A stretch of DNA of 64,000 nt from Ktedonobacter racemifer DSM 44963. Its GTDB lineage: Bacteria > Chloroflexota > Ktedonobacteria > Ktedonobacterales > Ktedonobacteraceae. Positions 8,485-17,241 of the stretch are shown here, piece after piece. Under the pieces are notes generated by a model. The model had not been told where the DNA came from. It saw only the letters and a program-made list of their open reading frames with translations, and ran no database searches. Location of the stretch: positions 1,860,001 through 1,924,000 of the forward strand of contig NZ_ADVG01000003.1 of assembly GCF_000178855.1 (NCBI RefSeq), in the 5' to 3' direction. The stretch's first letter is position 1, and every line of letters starts with the position of its first letter. A program made the translations under genes and the position numbers.

Positions 8485-9270
8485 TTAATCTTCAAATTGT
8501 GGACTTGGATAATTAGCTCCATAAGGAGCATCTGGCCTTTCAAATTCTCCCATTAATGCACGCCGCAAAGGCGTCGTTCGCTGCAAAAATTCTTGGGAGT
8601 TCTGTAGGCGATCAGAGTTCCTTATCCAGGGTGGACTATAAATATAATGCATGGTATAGCGATCATAGTCCCCATCATGCGCGTAGGTTCGATGCCATAG
8701 CGCGTTATGGAATAGCAGTACAGAACCTGCCGGTGCACAAACTACATGGCCGATTGGCACTTCAGTTTCTCCTTTGCGAACAGAGTCAGGCAGGGCTACC
8801 ATACTTCGGTGACTCCCAGGAATAAACTCCATATTGCCGGTTCGTGGCTTGCTTTGATCAGTTAACAGGTAAGAGGCGCGAAGCTGAATTAGCGGGATGG
8901 GGGAACCTAGCTTATCAAAGTTATATGCACTTGAACCATCCTGGTGCCATCCTCCCATCTTGCCGTGTGTAGGCTGCATGGTATTCCATCCAGATTGTAA
9001 AATAAAACGATCTCCATAGATGCCTCGAACCTTTGGTAACACCGCCGGGTGATCGATTAATTTTTCTAAAGCAGCCTCTACTTCATATCCACGTCCAACC
9101 TGGCCCCAACCTTTGGTACCTGCTGCAGCGTGTATTCGCTTCGATGCTGCAAGGCATTCAGCGACCTCATCTTCCGACAGAACATTCGGAATAATAAAAT
9201 AGCCCCAAGATTCGAAAATGAAGCTGTCAAGATCGGTAAAACGACCTGGCTCTACAATAGGACTCAACAT
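8485..9270 (-). CDS. Phytanoyl-CoA dioxygenase (PhyH) family protein
   Basis: Fe(II)/2-oxoglutarate-dependent dioxygenase of about 261 aa. The metal triad is visible as 'GWHQDGS' (His109, Asp111) and a distal His near 193 in 'ALWHRT'. Arg in 'DYDRYTMHYIY' fits the 2-oxoglutarate carboxylate contact. The start at 9270 is chosen because AAAGGAG lies 8 bp upstream. The frame extends to 9369 without a domain. It is downstream of and co-directional with the GxGYxYP gene (116 bp apart) and may belong to the carbohydrate locus. The substrate is unknown. Confidence 0.83.
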   Translation of the reverse strand: MLSPIVEPGRFTDLDSFIFESWGYFIIPNVLSEDEVAECLAASKRIHAAAGTKGWGQVGRGYEVEAALEKLIDHPAVLPKVRGIYGDRFILQSGWNTMQPTHGKMGGWHQDGSSAYNFDKLGSPIPLIQLRASYLLTDQSKPRTGNMEFIPGSHRSMVALPDSVRKGETEVPIGHVVCAPAGSVLLFHNALWHRTYAHDGDYDRYTMHYIYSPPWIRNSDRLQNSQEFLQRTTPLRRALMGEFERPDAPYGANYPSPQFED

Positions 9271-9385
9271 CGACAAGCACTCCTTTTGTACAAGAAAACA
9301 ACGAGGTAGCTGCGAAGAACTCGCAGCGTACCTCTCTCTGTTTACGTACTTTTCATCTCGTGATCGCACTACTTGGACATTATTC

Positions 9386-11470
9386 TTACCTGGCTGGTGG
9401 TAAATGATTGGCTTCGCGGGTCAGTTGGAAAAACTGGTCTCCGCGGACTACCGAGTATTTATTGTCAAGATGCTGAGCTATATAGACTGCATCAGTTGCT
9501 GTTGTATTCCAGGCAATCAAGGACACAGAGATAAACAACGGGGACTTCCCGTCCCAATTCGCAGCTTGTTGCTGAATAGCGTTTACCACAGCATCATCAC
9601 TACTAGCATTCAACTGAGTAGAGACTGGCAGGTTTCCATTGACAACGGAGGCTGTGCTCTGGTTGGAAATGTTGTAGAACACGCCGTTCAGCTTCATTTG
9701 TGCATAGGCCTGACCAACCGATGCAGGCATCGTCGAGCTTGTATCCAGGGCATAGATGATATCTGTACCCATAGCACGCAAGTACTTATTCGACTGTTGC
9801 AGGTAGGTAGGCAGGTTGTCCTGCGGCCACTGCGATGGATAGAAATATCCCGCGCCTGAAGGTGCTGCAACGAGCAGATCGTTGGAAGTCGCAGTACGCT
9901 GGTAATAATTCAAGAAGAATGGTGCGGCATCAATCAGCAAAGGATTAATCGACCAGTTTAACGGCACCTTTCCTCTACCTGGATCATCCCAAAGGACGCG
10001 CATGTAATGTTCGTCGTACTGGAGATTGTCGCCATCACTTACGACAAAGGTGACATAGACCTTGTTTTGCAGTGGTGGAGCAGCGATGGGTTTGATCTTG
10101 AGCGAAGGAGCAGGGACGCCAGACCAGACAGTCAAGTTAGAGAACCAGTCTGCGGCCAGGACATATACTCCATGTTGAGATGCCATCTTTACCCCGGCAG
10201 GCTCATCATCAAACCACCCCAGGTAAGGTGTTCCGGGCTTGACCGCGGCCAGAATTTTGTTGAACAGCGCGATCTGGTTCGGGTCCATAGAAGCGGTTAA
10301 CCAGAAGACAAACGCGTGGTTGGCTACTGCATAATCTCTGAGATAGCCAAACGGGACCTGCTGATCCGACGAAGCAGCCGGGGCAACTTTGGATGCAGAC
10401 ACCAGGAACTGGTTCCACATATCAACTGAGACAGTTAGCTGTTTCGTACCGGCAGGCGGAACAAAGCGGTACACAAAATAGCTTTTGCCATCAGCGAAAC
10501 GATGTGCATTGGTCTGGCTGAGATCGCACGATGAGTTCCCATGGTCGAAAATGTATTGCTCCTCTTGCTGGCTGCATCCGGTAAACTGTGCGATGACGTT
10601 CCCATCTGCATTCGCCGTCACTTGATGGACGGATGGACCCCAACCATCATTGGGGAAAGCGTCCTGGAAACGTAGATAGACCGCGTCTCCGCCAAGGAAA
10701 TTTGAGAGGTCTATAGTATACGTCTGGCGGTTTGATCCATCGGTAAGCTGCTTACTCTCTTGTAAAACCGTCTGAAAATCTTTCCAGTTGTCTGGCGGTA
10801 CTTGAATATTGGTAGTGGGCCTTAACCCGATCAGCATGCGGTGAGTCGTCTGCGGCCAGAGATTCTGGAATTCCCAGGTATATGCATCGAGTGCACTGGA
10901 AAAATTTCCGCGCAAATCATCTAAAACAGGCATATGATATGGCGCTGCAGTGAGCGTTTGTGCCAGGGTTGGGCTCACCACCATACCATCTTTGAGACCT
11001 GCTAACGTAGTCGCGACATCTATTGAATCCAGCAGGTTAGGATCATAGATGATGATGCCTTTGGCTTCATGATAGTACTTATTCACGATTTCCCAGGGAT
11101 CCTGGTGTACTTGATAGGGAATATGCGAATCATTTAACCAAGTATACGAGCCTTCATCATGAGTGTGCTCGATCAAATATATTCTTGGTTGTGTCCGATT
11201 GGCAATTCCTTCCAATGTAGACAGCATCAGGCTAACATCGCCTGGTCCATTTTCCAGGTCAATCACATCCAGGTGATGAGGAGCTGGGAACCTGGGCAGT
11301 GCCTGGTTATCCGGCCATTGAACCCCACTCGCATTCACAGAACTCGATGAACTGGACGCTGCATGCGCAGAGGGGATGTTGCTTATACCTGTAAATCCGA
11401 AACAAACGGAGAACAGAGTTGCAATAAGTAAACTAAAAGACAGCCGTCTAAGGAGAACAGTTTTCACCAT
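9386..11470 (-). CDS. Secreted GxGYxYP-domain protein, putative glycoside hydrolase-like
   Basis: 694 aa with a clear N-terminal signal peptide (basic start, 'FSLLIATLFSVCFGFTG', cleavage near 'AHAAS'). The C-terminal half contains 'APSGAGYFYPSQWP', the motif that names the GxGYxYP family, preceded by 'VYVTFVVSDGDNLQYDEHYM', also typical. The family is found in carbohydrate loci but no reaction is established. A strong ribosome site (AAGGAAGGA) is 5 bp before ATG 11470. The protein is exported. A copy of the TTTGTATAG motif lies about 210 bp upstream, linking it to the regulator and mannosidase nearby. Confidence 0.85.
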   Translation of the reverse strand: MVKTVLLRRLSFSLLIATLFSVCFGFTGISNIPSAHAASSSSSSVNASGVQWPDNQALPRFPAPHHLDVIDLENGPGDVSLMLSTLEGIANRTQPRIYLIEHTHDEGSYTWLNDSHIPYQVHQDPWEIVNKYYHEAKGIIIYDPNLLDSIDVATTLAGLKDGMVVSPTLAQTLTAAPYHMPVLDDLRGNFSSALDAYTWEFQNLWPQTTHRMLIGLRPTTNIQVPPDNWKDFQTVLQESKQLTDGSNRQTYTIDLSNFLGGDAVYLRFQDAFPNDGWGPSVHQVTANADGNVIAQFTGCSQQEEQYIFDHGNSSCDLSQTNAHRFADGKSYFVYRFVPPAGTKQLTVSVDMWNQFLVSASKVAPAASSDQQVPFGYLRDYAVANHAFVFWLTASMDPNQIALFNKILAAVKPGTPYLGWFDDEPAGVKMASQHGVYVLAADWFSNLTVWSGVPAPSLKIKPIAAPPLQNKVYVTFVVSDGDNLQYDEHYMRVLWDDPGRGKVPLNWSINPLLIDAAPFFLNYYQRTATSNDLLVAAPSGAGYFYPSQWPQDNLPTYLQQSNKYLRAMGTDIIYALDTSSTMPASVGQAYAQMKLNGVFYNISNQSTASVVNGNLPVSTQLNASSDDAVVNAIQQQAANWDGKSPLFISVSLIAWNTTATDAVYIAQHLDNKYSVVRGDQFFQLTREANHLPPAR

Positions 11471-11677
11471 AAGGGTCCTTCCTTATTCATTAAATCTAAA
11501 ACCTACGGGGAACGCTTATCTTCGACTTTTGTGCGGATTACCAGTCTTGCCATCATCCTGATCGCAATCAAGCACAACAATTATCCTGGATTGTCTTTAG
11601 TTTTCTTAATAACCGTGATAACTGCTCCTTTCAACCAGCAAAGGTATAAACAACTAAATACAAATATTTCATCTTAA

Positions 11678-11686
11678 CTATACAAA
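11678..11686 (-). promoter_or_regulatory. Putative operator TTTGTATAG, site 1
   Basis: CTATACAAA on the plus strand, about 190 bp upstream of the GxGYxYP start. A related TACAAATATT lies 18 bp to the left. The rest of 11471-12010 (540 bp) holds no gene, only A+T-rich leader and the hairpin at 11781. Binding by the GntR/LacI-type regulator is inferred. Confidence 0.45.
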
Positions 11687-11780
11687 ATGATAATCAGCAA
11701 AAATGAATTTGTCAACACATATTTTTTGGCAATAACGCCATATATGATATTAGCAGTTATTTTGCACCTCGAAAGGAGGA

Positions 11781-11851
11781 GAGGTAAAATCCCATTGAGA
11801 GAAACCTCATGCGCCGCAAACACATGAGGTTTCTCAATGGGATTTTACCTC
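11781..11851. terminator. Long hairpin, 29-bp arms
   Basis: Arms 11781-11811 and 11823-11851 are complementary except for a 2-nt bulge, with an 11-nt loop. It lies upstream of a fused ABC-transporter remnant on the plus strand. It could be a leftover terminator of the deleted operon or an inserted hairpin element. No other copy is in the window. Confidence 0.5.
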
Positions 11852-12010
11852 TTGACATGCCAGGGCAAATATATTATAGATAAATATGTATATACGAATT
11901 TGCCCTTGTGTATACAACAGGGGGTACAGCGTTCCTTTCTTGAAAAGAGCATCTCATGATGACGTGCGGTTGTTCTATTTCTAGCTTTTACTGGGGGAGA
12001 AGAGACTTCA

Positions 12011-12358
12011 ATGAAGAAAAGAAATTGGTCACTTCCTTTCAAATGCATCACAAGTATATTTGTACTCTTCCTGGTTGTACCGTCACTCGCAGCGTGTGGT
12101 TGCGTAATCTTATTCCTGGCCGGTTTGCAAGGTATTCCTTCCGAATTATATGAAGCGGGGAGAGTTGATGGCGCTTCAAGCTGGAATGTGATACGCCATG
12201 TCACTATCCCGCTCATGCGACCAATGATTGTCTTTACACTTGTAACCGGCATTATCGGCGGCTTCCAAATTTTTGAGGCTGTCTATCTCATTAGTCGGGG
12301 GACCGTTGAATCAAACCAATGTAATGCTTGTGCAGATTTACAACGGCTTCTTCGCTAA
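12011..12358 (+). pseudogene. Chimeric remnant: binding-protein leader fused to sugar ABC permease
   Basis: The first 29 codons are a lipoprotein signal ending in a lipobox ('VVPSLAAC'), as in a family-1 sugar-binding protein. From the next residue the sequence is the EAA loop and last helices of a MalF/UgpA-type permease ('ELYEAGRVDGASSWNVIRHVTIPLMRP'). Near 12300 the frame shifts. The true permease end 'NQTNVMLVQIYNNGFFAK' is readable in another frame and stops at the same place. One large deletion plus a frameshift turned a binding protein-permease operon into this scar. Confidence 0.8.
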
Positions 12359-12495
12359 ATAATTCAGCTATAGTCTGGCCAAATTGCCATATTCGTATAT
12401 AAGATATGTGCGTAATTTGCCATTGTTTTTACACTACTTATACCACTTATATGAGATTCTTTCGTGTTGTCGGATGGGAAGCTAGAATGATAAAA

Positions 12496-12504
12496 TTTGT
12501 ATAG
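12496..12504 (+). promoter_or_regulatory. Putative operator TTTGTATAG, site 2
   Basis: TTTGTATAG about 30 bp upstream of the TTGACT box of the regulator gene. Same 9-mer as in front of the mannosidase and ABC operons. Suggests autoregulation. Confidence 0.45.
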
Positions 12505-12533
12505 TTGTTTTGGTTAATTTAGCGATGAAAGGC

Positions 12534-12564
12534 TTGACTTTTTGTGGCACAAAACAGCTATTAT
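12534..12564 (+). promoter_or_regulatory. Promoter with internal palindrome upstream of the regulator
   Basis: TTGACT (12534-12539) and TATTAT (12559-12564), 19 bp apart. The spacer holds TTTTGTGGCACAAAA (12540-12554), a perfect odd palindrome. A repressor bound there would block RNA polymerase, so this is a candidate autoregulatory operator. Confidence 0.5.
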
Positions 12565-12627
12565 GGATACTACAAAAGTAAAATATTTTAGCAAGTAAGT
12601 TATTAATTTTATAAGGATGCTCAGACT

Positions 12628-13782
12628 GTGCAAGAATCTAAAAAAAGCCCCCATTCACAGGCGCTGTATTCTCAGATTTTGAACGAAATTCGGGAACACA
12701 TCCTCTCTGGAGATTTAGCGGTAGGAACTCGTTTACCTCCTGAAGCTGAAATTGCGCAACAGCACCAGACCAGCCGAGGAACAGTACGTCAAGCACTCAG
12801 CATACTGGTAACCGAAGGGTTACTCGAACGTATTCAGGGAAGTGGCACATTTGTGCGCAAATTGCCATCAAAGCAGGAAGGTAAACAGCAACAGCCGCCT
12901 GCTAAGAAAAATGTCGGCTTAATATTAAGCCAGGCAGGCGATGAATTAAATATGGATATTCTGCTTGGCGTAGAACAAGTTGTAAAGCCAAGAGGCTATC
13001 AACTGAGCTTTGCTTATGCAGAGGAAGATCCACAGGCATTAGCCTTTGATATTGCACGCTTACGCGCTAATACGGTAGGATTAATTATTTTTCCTATCAG
13101 TAATAGTTCCCATGATTCCTCTATCGAACAACTCAAAACTGACAGCTTCCCGTTTGTACTGGTTGACCGCTATATTCCTGAGATAGATTGTGACTACGTC
13201 GTATCGGATAATATTGGTGGAGGATATAGAGGTACTGAACATTTACTCATTCTAGGCCACACACGGATTGGTTTCGTGTGTTCTAGTCGAGGGGGTTTGC
13301 TGACAACATCTGTACGAGATCGCTGGGAGGGCTATCGTAAAGCCCTAAAAGAGTATAATCAAGTATATGATGAATCTCTTGTGTACCACAATGCCCCAAC
13401 ACCGGCTCCGGATCCTCCAAATGTCTACGACGATATCATGACGAGCGCAGATCGCCCAAGTGCTTTCTTAGCTGTCAATGATGCAGTCGCATTGGGATTA
13501 CTTCAGGCAGCACAACGGCATCGCATACGGGTTCCCGAAGATGTTGCTCTAGTCGGTTTTGACGATGTGAGCTATGCAGCACATCTCAGTGTGCCACTAA
13601 CGACTATTGCCCAACAACGTAAAGAACTGGGGGGACGTGCCGGGACATTACTTATCAATCGTATCGAGGGTCAGGTTGTAGGAACACCGAAACACATTCA
13701 GCTGCCTACAAACTTAATTATTCGACAATCATGCGGTGCTCGTTTACGCATCTCCAGTTCTTCATTTGATGGGCGAGAGTGA
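12628..13782 (+). CDS. GntR/LacI-type transcriptional regulator (AraR-like architecture)
   Basis: 384 aa. Residues ~10-80 form a GntR winged helix ('GTRLPPEAEIAQQHQTSRGTVRQALSILVTEGLLERIQGSGTFV'). The remainder is a periplasmic-binding-protein-like sugar sensor of the LacI/GalR type ('GGGYRGTEHLLILGHTRIGFV', 'FLAVNDAVALGLLQAAQ', 'VALVGFDDVSYAAHLSVPLTTI'). GTG 12628 is the start, with AAGGA about 10 bp upstream. It probably represses the flanking carbohydrate genes and is released by a sugar. The effector is unknown. It sits between the transporter remnant and the alpha-mannosidase. Confidence 0.87.
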   Translation: MQESKKSPHSQALYSQILNEIREHILSGDLAVGTRLPPEAEIAQQHQTSRGTVRQALSILVTEGLLERIQGSGTFVRKLPSKQEGKQQQPPAKKNVGLILSQAGDELNMDILLGVEQVVKPRGYQLSFAYAEEDPQALAFDIARLRANTVGLIIFPISNSSHDSSIEQLKTDSFPFVLVDRYIPEIDCDYVVSDNIGGGYRGTEHLLILGHTRIGFVCSSRGGLLTTSVRDRWEGYRKALKEYNQVYDESLVYHNAPTPAPDPPNVYDDIMTSADRPSAFLAVNDAVALGLLQAAQRHRIRVPEDVALVGFDDVSYAAHLSVPLTTIAQQRKELGGRAGTLLINRIEGQVVGTPKHIQLPTNLIIRQSCGARLRISSSSFDGRE

Positions 13783-13801
13783 AGCAAAATATCATATAGC
13801 T

Positions 13802-13843
13802 GAGAAGCCATTCTACAAGCTTTGATACGTAGAACGGCTTCTC
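13802..13843. terminator. Bidirectional terminator hairpin
   Basis: 15-bp arms GAGAAGCCATTCTAC and GTAGAACGGCTTCTC (one mismatch, 12-nt loop) between the convergent regulator and mannosidase genes. Confidence 0.65.
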
Positions 13844-13883
13844 CGTCTATTCAAAAATCATGTTACTACCGCCTGCAACGACT

Positions 13884-16800
13884 TTAACAACTTGATTCTG
13901 TTGCCTGTGGAGCAATATGTATCAGCAATGTCAGAATTTCGAATGGCTTGAACTCCAGTTCAACAGCGTTTTGCTGGTGCTCTAGCCTTGTTTCGGGTTC
14001 TTCGAGAAGATTCGCCAGCCAGGCGTTCTCACATTCTTTATGCAGGGTGAACGTCGTTCGCGTGGAAATACCAGATGTCTCGTACAGACGGATAACAATC
14101 GCATCGCTATCCTCTGCTTTTTTCACGGCTTCAATGACGATATTTTCCGCATTGACACTTGCAAAAGTTGTACCGGTTGTGGAAGGATCGCCAGCCGGCT
14201 CTCCTTGCACAGAGAAAAGTGGCACATTGAGTTCATAGCCTGCGTGCATAACTGCTCCATTGATGTGGTCCCCCGCATGAGGATAGAGCGCATACGTAAA
14301 CTCATGTTGCGCGCGGTCCGCCTGTGGATCTGGATAACCAGGACTACGCAAAAGATGCAGATCTAACACATTCTCCTGGACCTTGTGGCCGTACTTACAA
14401 TCGTTAAGCAGAGCAACGCCATAATCTGGTTGAGAGAGATCAACCCACTTGTGCGCACAGATTTCATAGCGAGCCATATCCCAGGAGGTATTATGATGTG
14501 TCGGTCGTTGAAGGACACCGAATTGAATATCACAGGTAACCTGCTGTGAGCGTATCGCGACGGGAAAACTTGTGCGTAACATCTTGCCGCTTTCACGCCA
14601 GTCAATATTCGTAACGAAATCGATACGACGGCTATTCGTAGTCAAGATGATAGATTGCCGGAGGAATGATTCTCCATAACGATAGGTCTGTTCCACCGTT
14701 GCCAGCGGACCATCAATACGGGCGGTCTGTGCTTCCAGCGTGAAATACTGCGGTGGCCGCTCATCATAGGCGATGGAAAAATCCCAGGCATCGCCGTCGT
14801 CATCGTAAACCGCTAGTTTGTTGCCACGATGACCAGGTGCCAGAACGTCGCGCAGATGTTCTTTATCAAAGATAGACGCAATCGAACCATCGGACGCGAA
14901 GTGTACAGATACGTACTCGTTCTCCAGCACTCCTTCTGTTGCGACAAGACGCATATTATCCGGCAGCACCTCAGATGAAGCTGTTGGCAGCACAGCATAG
15001 CCCAGCGGGGGAACCGTAACGTAGTGCCAGTGATCATGAATACGCAACCATTCACTACGTTGCCAGGACAGCGTGTTAAACACGGTAACTGGACGTTCAA
15101 CTTTGGCTTGCTGTGGTAAATGAATGAACGCAGCCTGTGCAGCACCTAACAAATCCTGTACCTGCGCAAAAAGTTGCTGATAGCGGGTTAACGATTCATC
15201 GTAGACACGCGTAATGGAAGAGCCAGGCAAAATGTCATGAAACTGATACAGGAGTACTTCTTTCCAGATAGCCTCGATCTCGCTGGTCGGATAGGTATAG
15301 CGAGTCCCGGCCTCTGCCCGGGCAATCGTCGCCACAAACTCAAGATCACGGAGAGCTAACTCGATTTTGCGATTAAAACGTTTGTTTCTTGCCTGCGTCG
15401 TATATGTTCCCTGGTGTTTTTCCAGGTAGAGTTCGCCAACCCATGTTTTGTACTCACTCGTATCTTGTGTGATACGCGCAAAGAATGACTCCATCGTCTC
15501 CTGCTTGACCGGTGCCAGCCCTGCGAGGTCTTTCTCACGTTTCAGGCGTTCCAGGTGTTCAATACCAGGACCCCCACCGCCATCGCCAATACCAAAGAGC
15601 AACGCACAGTGTTCCGAGACGGCCTTATCAGCAAAATTCTTCTCGCTGGCACTCACAGCCCGAGGAGCAGCGGAACTATTATAGGTTCCCTCTGGCGGCA
15701 TGTGTGCCAGTACGGTCGACCCATCGAGTCCTTGCCAGAGAAAGGTATGGTGGGGGAACGTATTCACACTATTCCAAGAAAGTTTGATCGTGAGAAAATA
15801 ATCGACGCCTGCCTTTTTGAGAATCTGAGGTAAAGCAGCCGTATACCCAAAGACATCTGGCAACCAGAGCATACGCGGATCAGTACCAAACTCCTGACGG
15901 TAAAAGCGCTTACCATAGAGGACCTGCCGTACCAGCGCCTCGCCACCGGAAAGGTTCGTATCAGGTTCAACCCACATTGCTCCCTGTGTCTCCCAGCGAC
16001 CCTCGTGGACACGAGCGTGGATCTTGGCGTAGAGCGAGGGGTAGTAATCTTTCATCCACTGATAGAGTTGTGGTTGACTGGCACCAAAGATATAATCGGG
16101 GTAACGCTCCATATTCGCCAGCACCGTCGAGAAACTGCGCGCTCCCTTACGAATGGTCTCACGAATAGGCCAGAGCCAGGCCAGATCGATATGCGCGTGT
16201 CCGATCGCACTGATATTGAGCGAAGGCGTGCCTCCGCTTTTGGCCAGCTCAGAGGCAAGCAGAGCACGTGCGTTACGCACATCAGTGGGACTATATTCGA
16301 TCAGAGAGAGCATAGCTTTATGCAATGCAGCCAGGATACGCTGAAAACGCGCTGTCTCTGGCGAAAGCTGCGTCATTAATTCATGCAAAACAGCGAAATC
16401 GTAGTACAGCTGCTCCATCTGCTCGTCATACAATGCGATATGCGCCTCTTTAATGGTGCCGCTGTCCTGGTACTTGCCGAAGAGATCATTACACCCGGCC
16501 TCTACCCAGAGATCGATGTTCTCTTCTCCCTGCGTGCTTTGGAACAATGGCACCACGCGTTTACCTGGACGTCCCAATGATTTATCAAAATCTGAGCTCA
16601 CCGTGGTAAGGCCCAGAACAGGGCATCCATTACTGTCTACTACATATGCCTCGCCACTGAGATCAAGCAGGAGTACGACGCTCTGCTTCCTGTCCTGTCT
16701 GGGAACAGTTCCTGTGAAATGGAACCACGCGCAATCCCAGAGTTTCCCCCAACTCTGTCCTATGGTCAGGGTAACATATCGTCCAGTCTGACGTTCCGCG

Positions 16801-16976
16801 AAAGGCACAGGTTCAGGCGTAATCCAGCCCTCAATATGCAAATCCGCTACTGGCGAATAGATAGCGCGTTCAATTTTTTGCAGTGTGCGCGTAAGTTCAT
16901 GCTGAGTAGCAAAATGATGATATGGCAAAATATCTCCATACTTTCTTGTATGCTCGATACGTTCTTGCATACTCAT
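13884..16976 (-). CDS. Alpha-mannosidase, glycoside hydrolase family 38
   Basis: 1030 aa, full length for cytosolic class-II-like alpha-mannosidases. The zinc site begins 'GHAHIDLAWLWP' (His262, Asp264), the catalytic nucleophile is the Asp of 'WLPDVFGY' (Asp374), and 'GDGGGGPGIEHLER' matches the conserved acid-rich loop. The C-terminal beta-rich domains are present. No signal peptide, so it acts on mannosides brought into the cell, consistent with the importer at 19-25 kb. Two CTATACAAA-type sites lie 170-230 bp upstream. No convincing ribosome site precedes ATG 16976. An in-frame ATG is two codons later. Confidence 0.92.
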   Translation of the reverse strand: MSMQERIEHTRKYGDILPYHHFATQHELTRTLQKIERAIYSPVADLHIEGWITPEPVPFAERQTGRYVTLTIGQSWGKLWDCAWFHFTGTVPRQDRKQSVVLLLDLSGEAYVVDSNGCPVLGLTTVSSDFDKSLGRPGKRVVPLFQSTQGEENIDLWVEAGCNDLFGKYQDSGTIKEAHIALYDEQMEQLYYDFAVLHELMTQLSPETARFQRILAALHKAMLSLIEYSPTDVRNARALLASELAKSGGTPSLNISAIGHAHIDLAWLWPIRETIRKGARSFSTVLANMERYPDYIFGASQPQLYQWMKDYYPSLYAKIHARVHEGRWETQGAMWVEPDTNLSGGEALVRQVLYGKRFYRQEFGTDPRMLWLPDVFGYTAALPQILKKAGVDYFLTIKLSWNSVNTFPHHTFLWQGLDGSTVLAHMPPEGTYNSSAAPRAVSASEKNFADKAVSEHCALLFGIGDGGGGPGIEHLERLKREKDLAGLAPVKQETMESFFARITQDTSEYKTWVGELYLEKHQGTYTTQARNKRFNRKIELALRDLEFVATIARAEAGTRYTYPTSEIEAIWKEVLLYQFHDILPGSSITRVYDESLTRYQQLFAQVQDLLGAAQAAFIHLPQQAKVERPVTVFNTLSWQRSEWLRIHDHWHYVTVPPLGYAVLPTASSEVLPDNMRLVATEGVLENEYVSVHFASDGSIASIFDKEHLRDVLAPGHRGNKLAVYDDDGDAWDFSIAYDERPPQYFTLEAQTARIDGPLATVEQTYRYGESFLRQSIILTTNSRRIDFVTNIDWRESGKMLRTSFPVAIRSQQVTCDIQFGVLQRPTHHNTSWDMARYEICAHKWVDLSQPDYGVALLNDCKYGHKVQENVLDLHLLRSPGYPDPQADRAQHEFTYALYPHAGDHINGAVMHAGYELNVPLFSVQGEPAGDPSTTGTTFASVNAENIVIEAVKKAEDSDAIVIRLYETSGISTRTTFTLHKECENAWLANLLEEPETRLEHQQNAVELEFKPFEILTLLIHIAPQATESSC

Positions 16977-17146
16977 AGGGAAAACGCTCGTGTATGTATT
17001 ATCGCTGTATCATCTGTAAAACAACAGAAACGAAAAGATTTATAGAACACAGTATCCGGGTCGCTTTTTATTGATAAACTACAGGCGCGAACCAGGCACG
17101 AGCATAGCATGACGCAAGCGCCATGTCCCCTTCTCTTCAGAAATGT

Positions 17147-17204
17147 CTATACAAATATTAGTAGGTACTTTTCAAATTTGTCAAGTCATATTTATCTGTA
17201 CAAA
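17147..17204 (-). promoter_or_regulatory. Paired putative operators, sites 3 and 4
   Basis: CTATACAAA (17147-17155) and CTGTACAAA (17196-17204) upstream of the minus-strand mannosidase, 49 bp apart (about five helical turns). The second lies in the palindrome ACAAATTTGT. The 265-bp gap holds nothing else recognisable. Confidence 0.5.
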
Positions 17205-17241
17205 TTTGTTTACGCGCCAGAGCCTGGATAGAGTGATGAAA

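Noticed and set aside
16719..17045. Open frames antisense to the mannosidase gene
   Set aside because: Many such frames occur opposite long genes of this composition. None has a domain or ribosome site.
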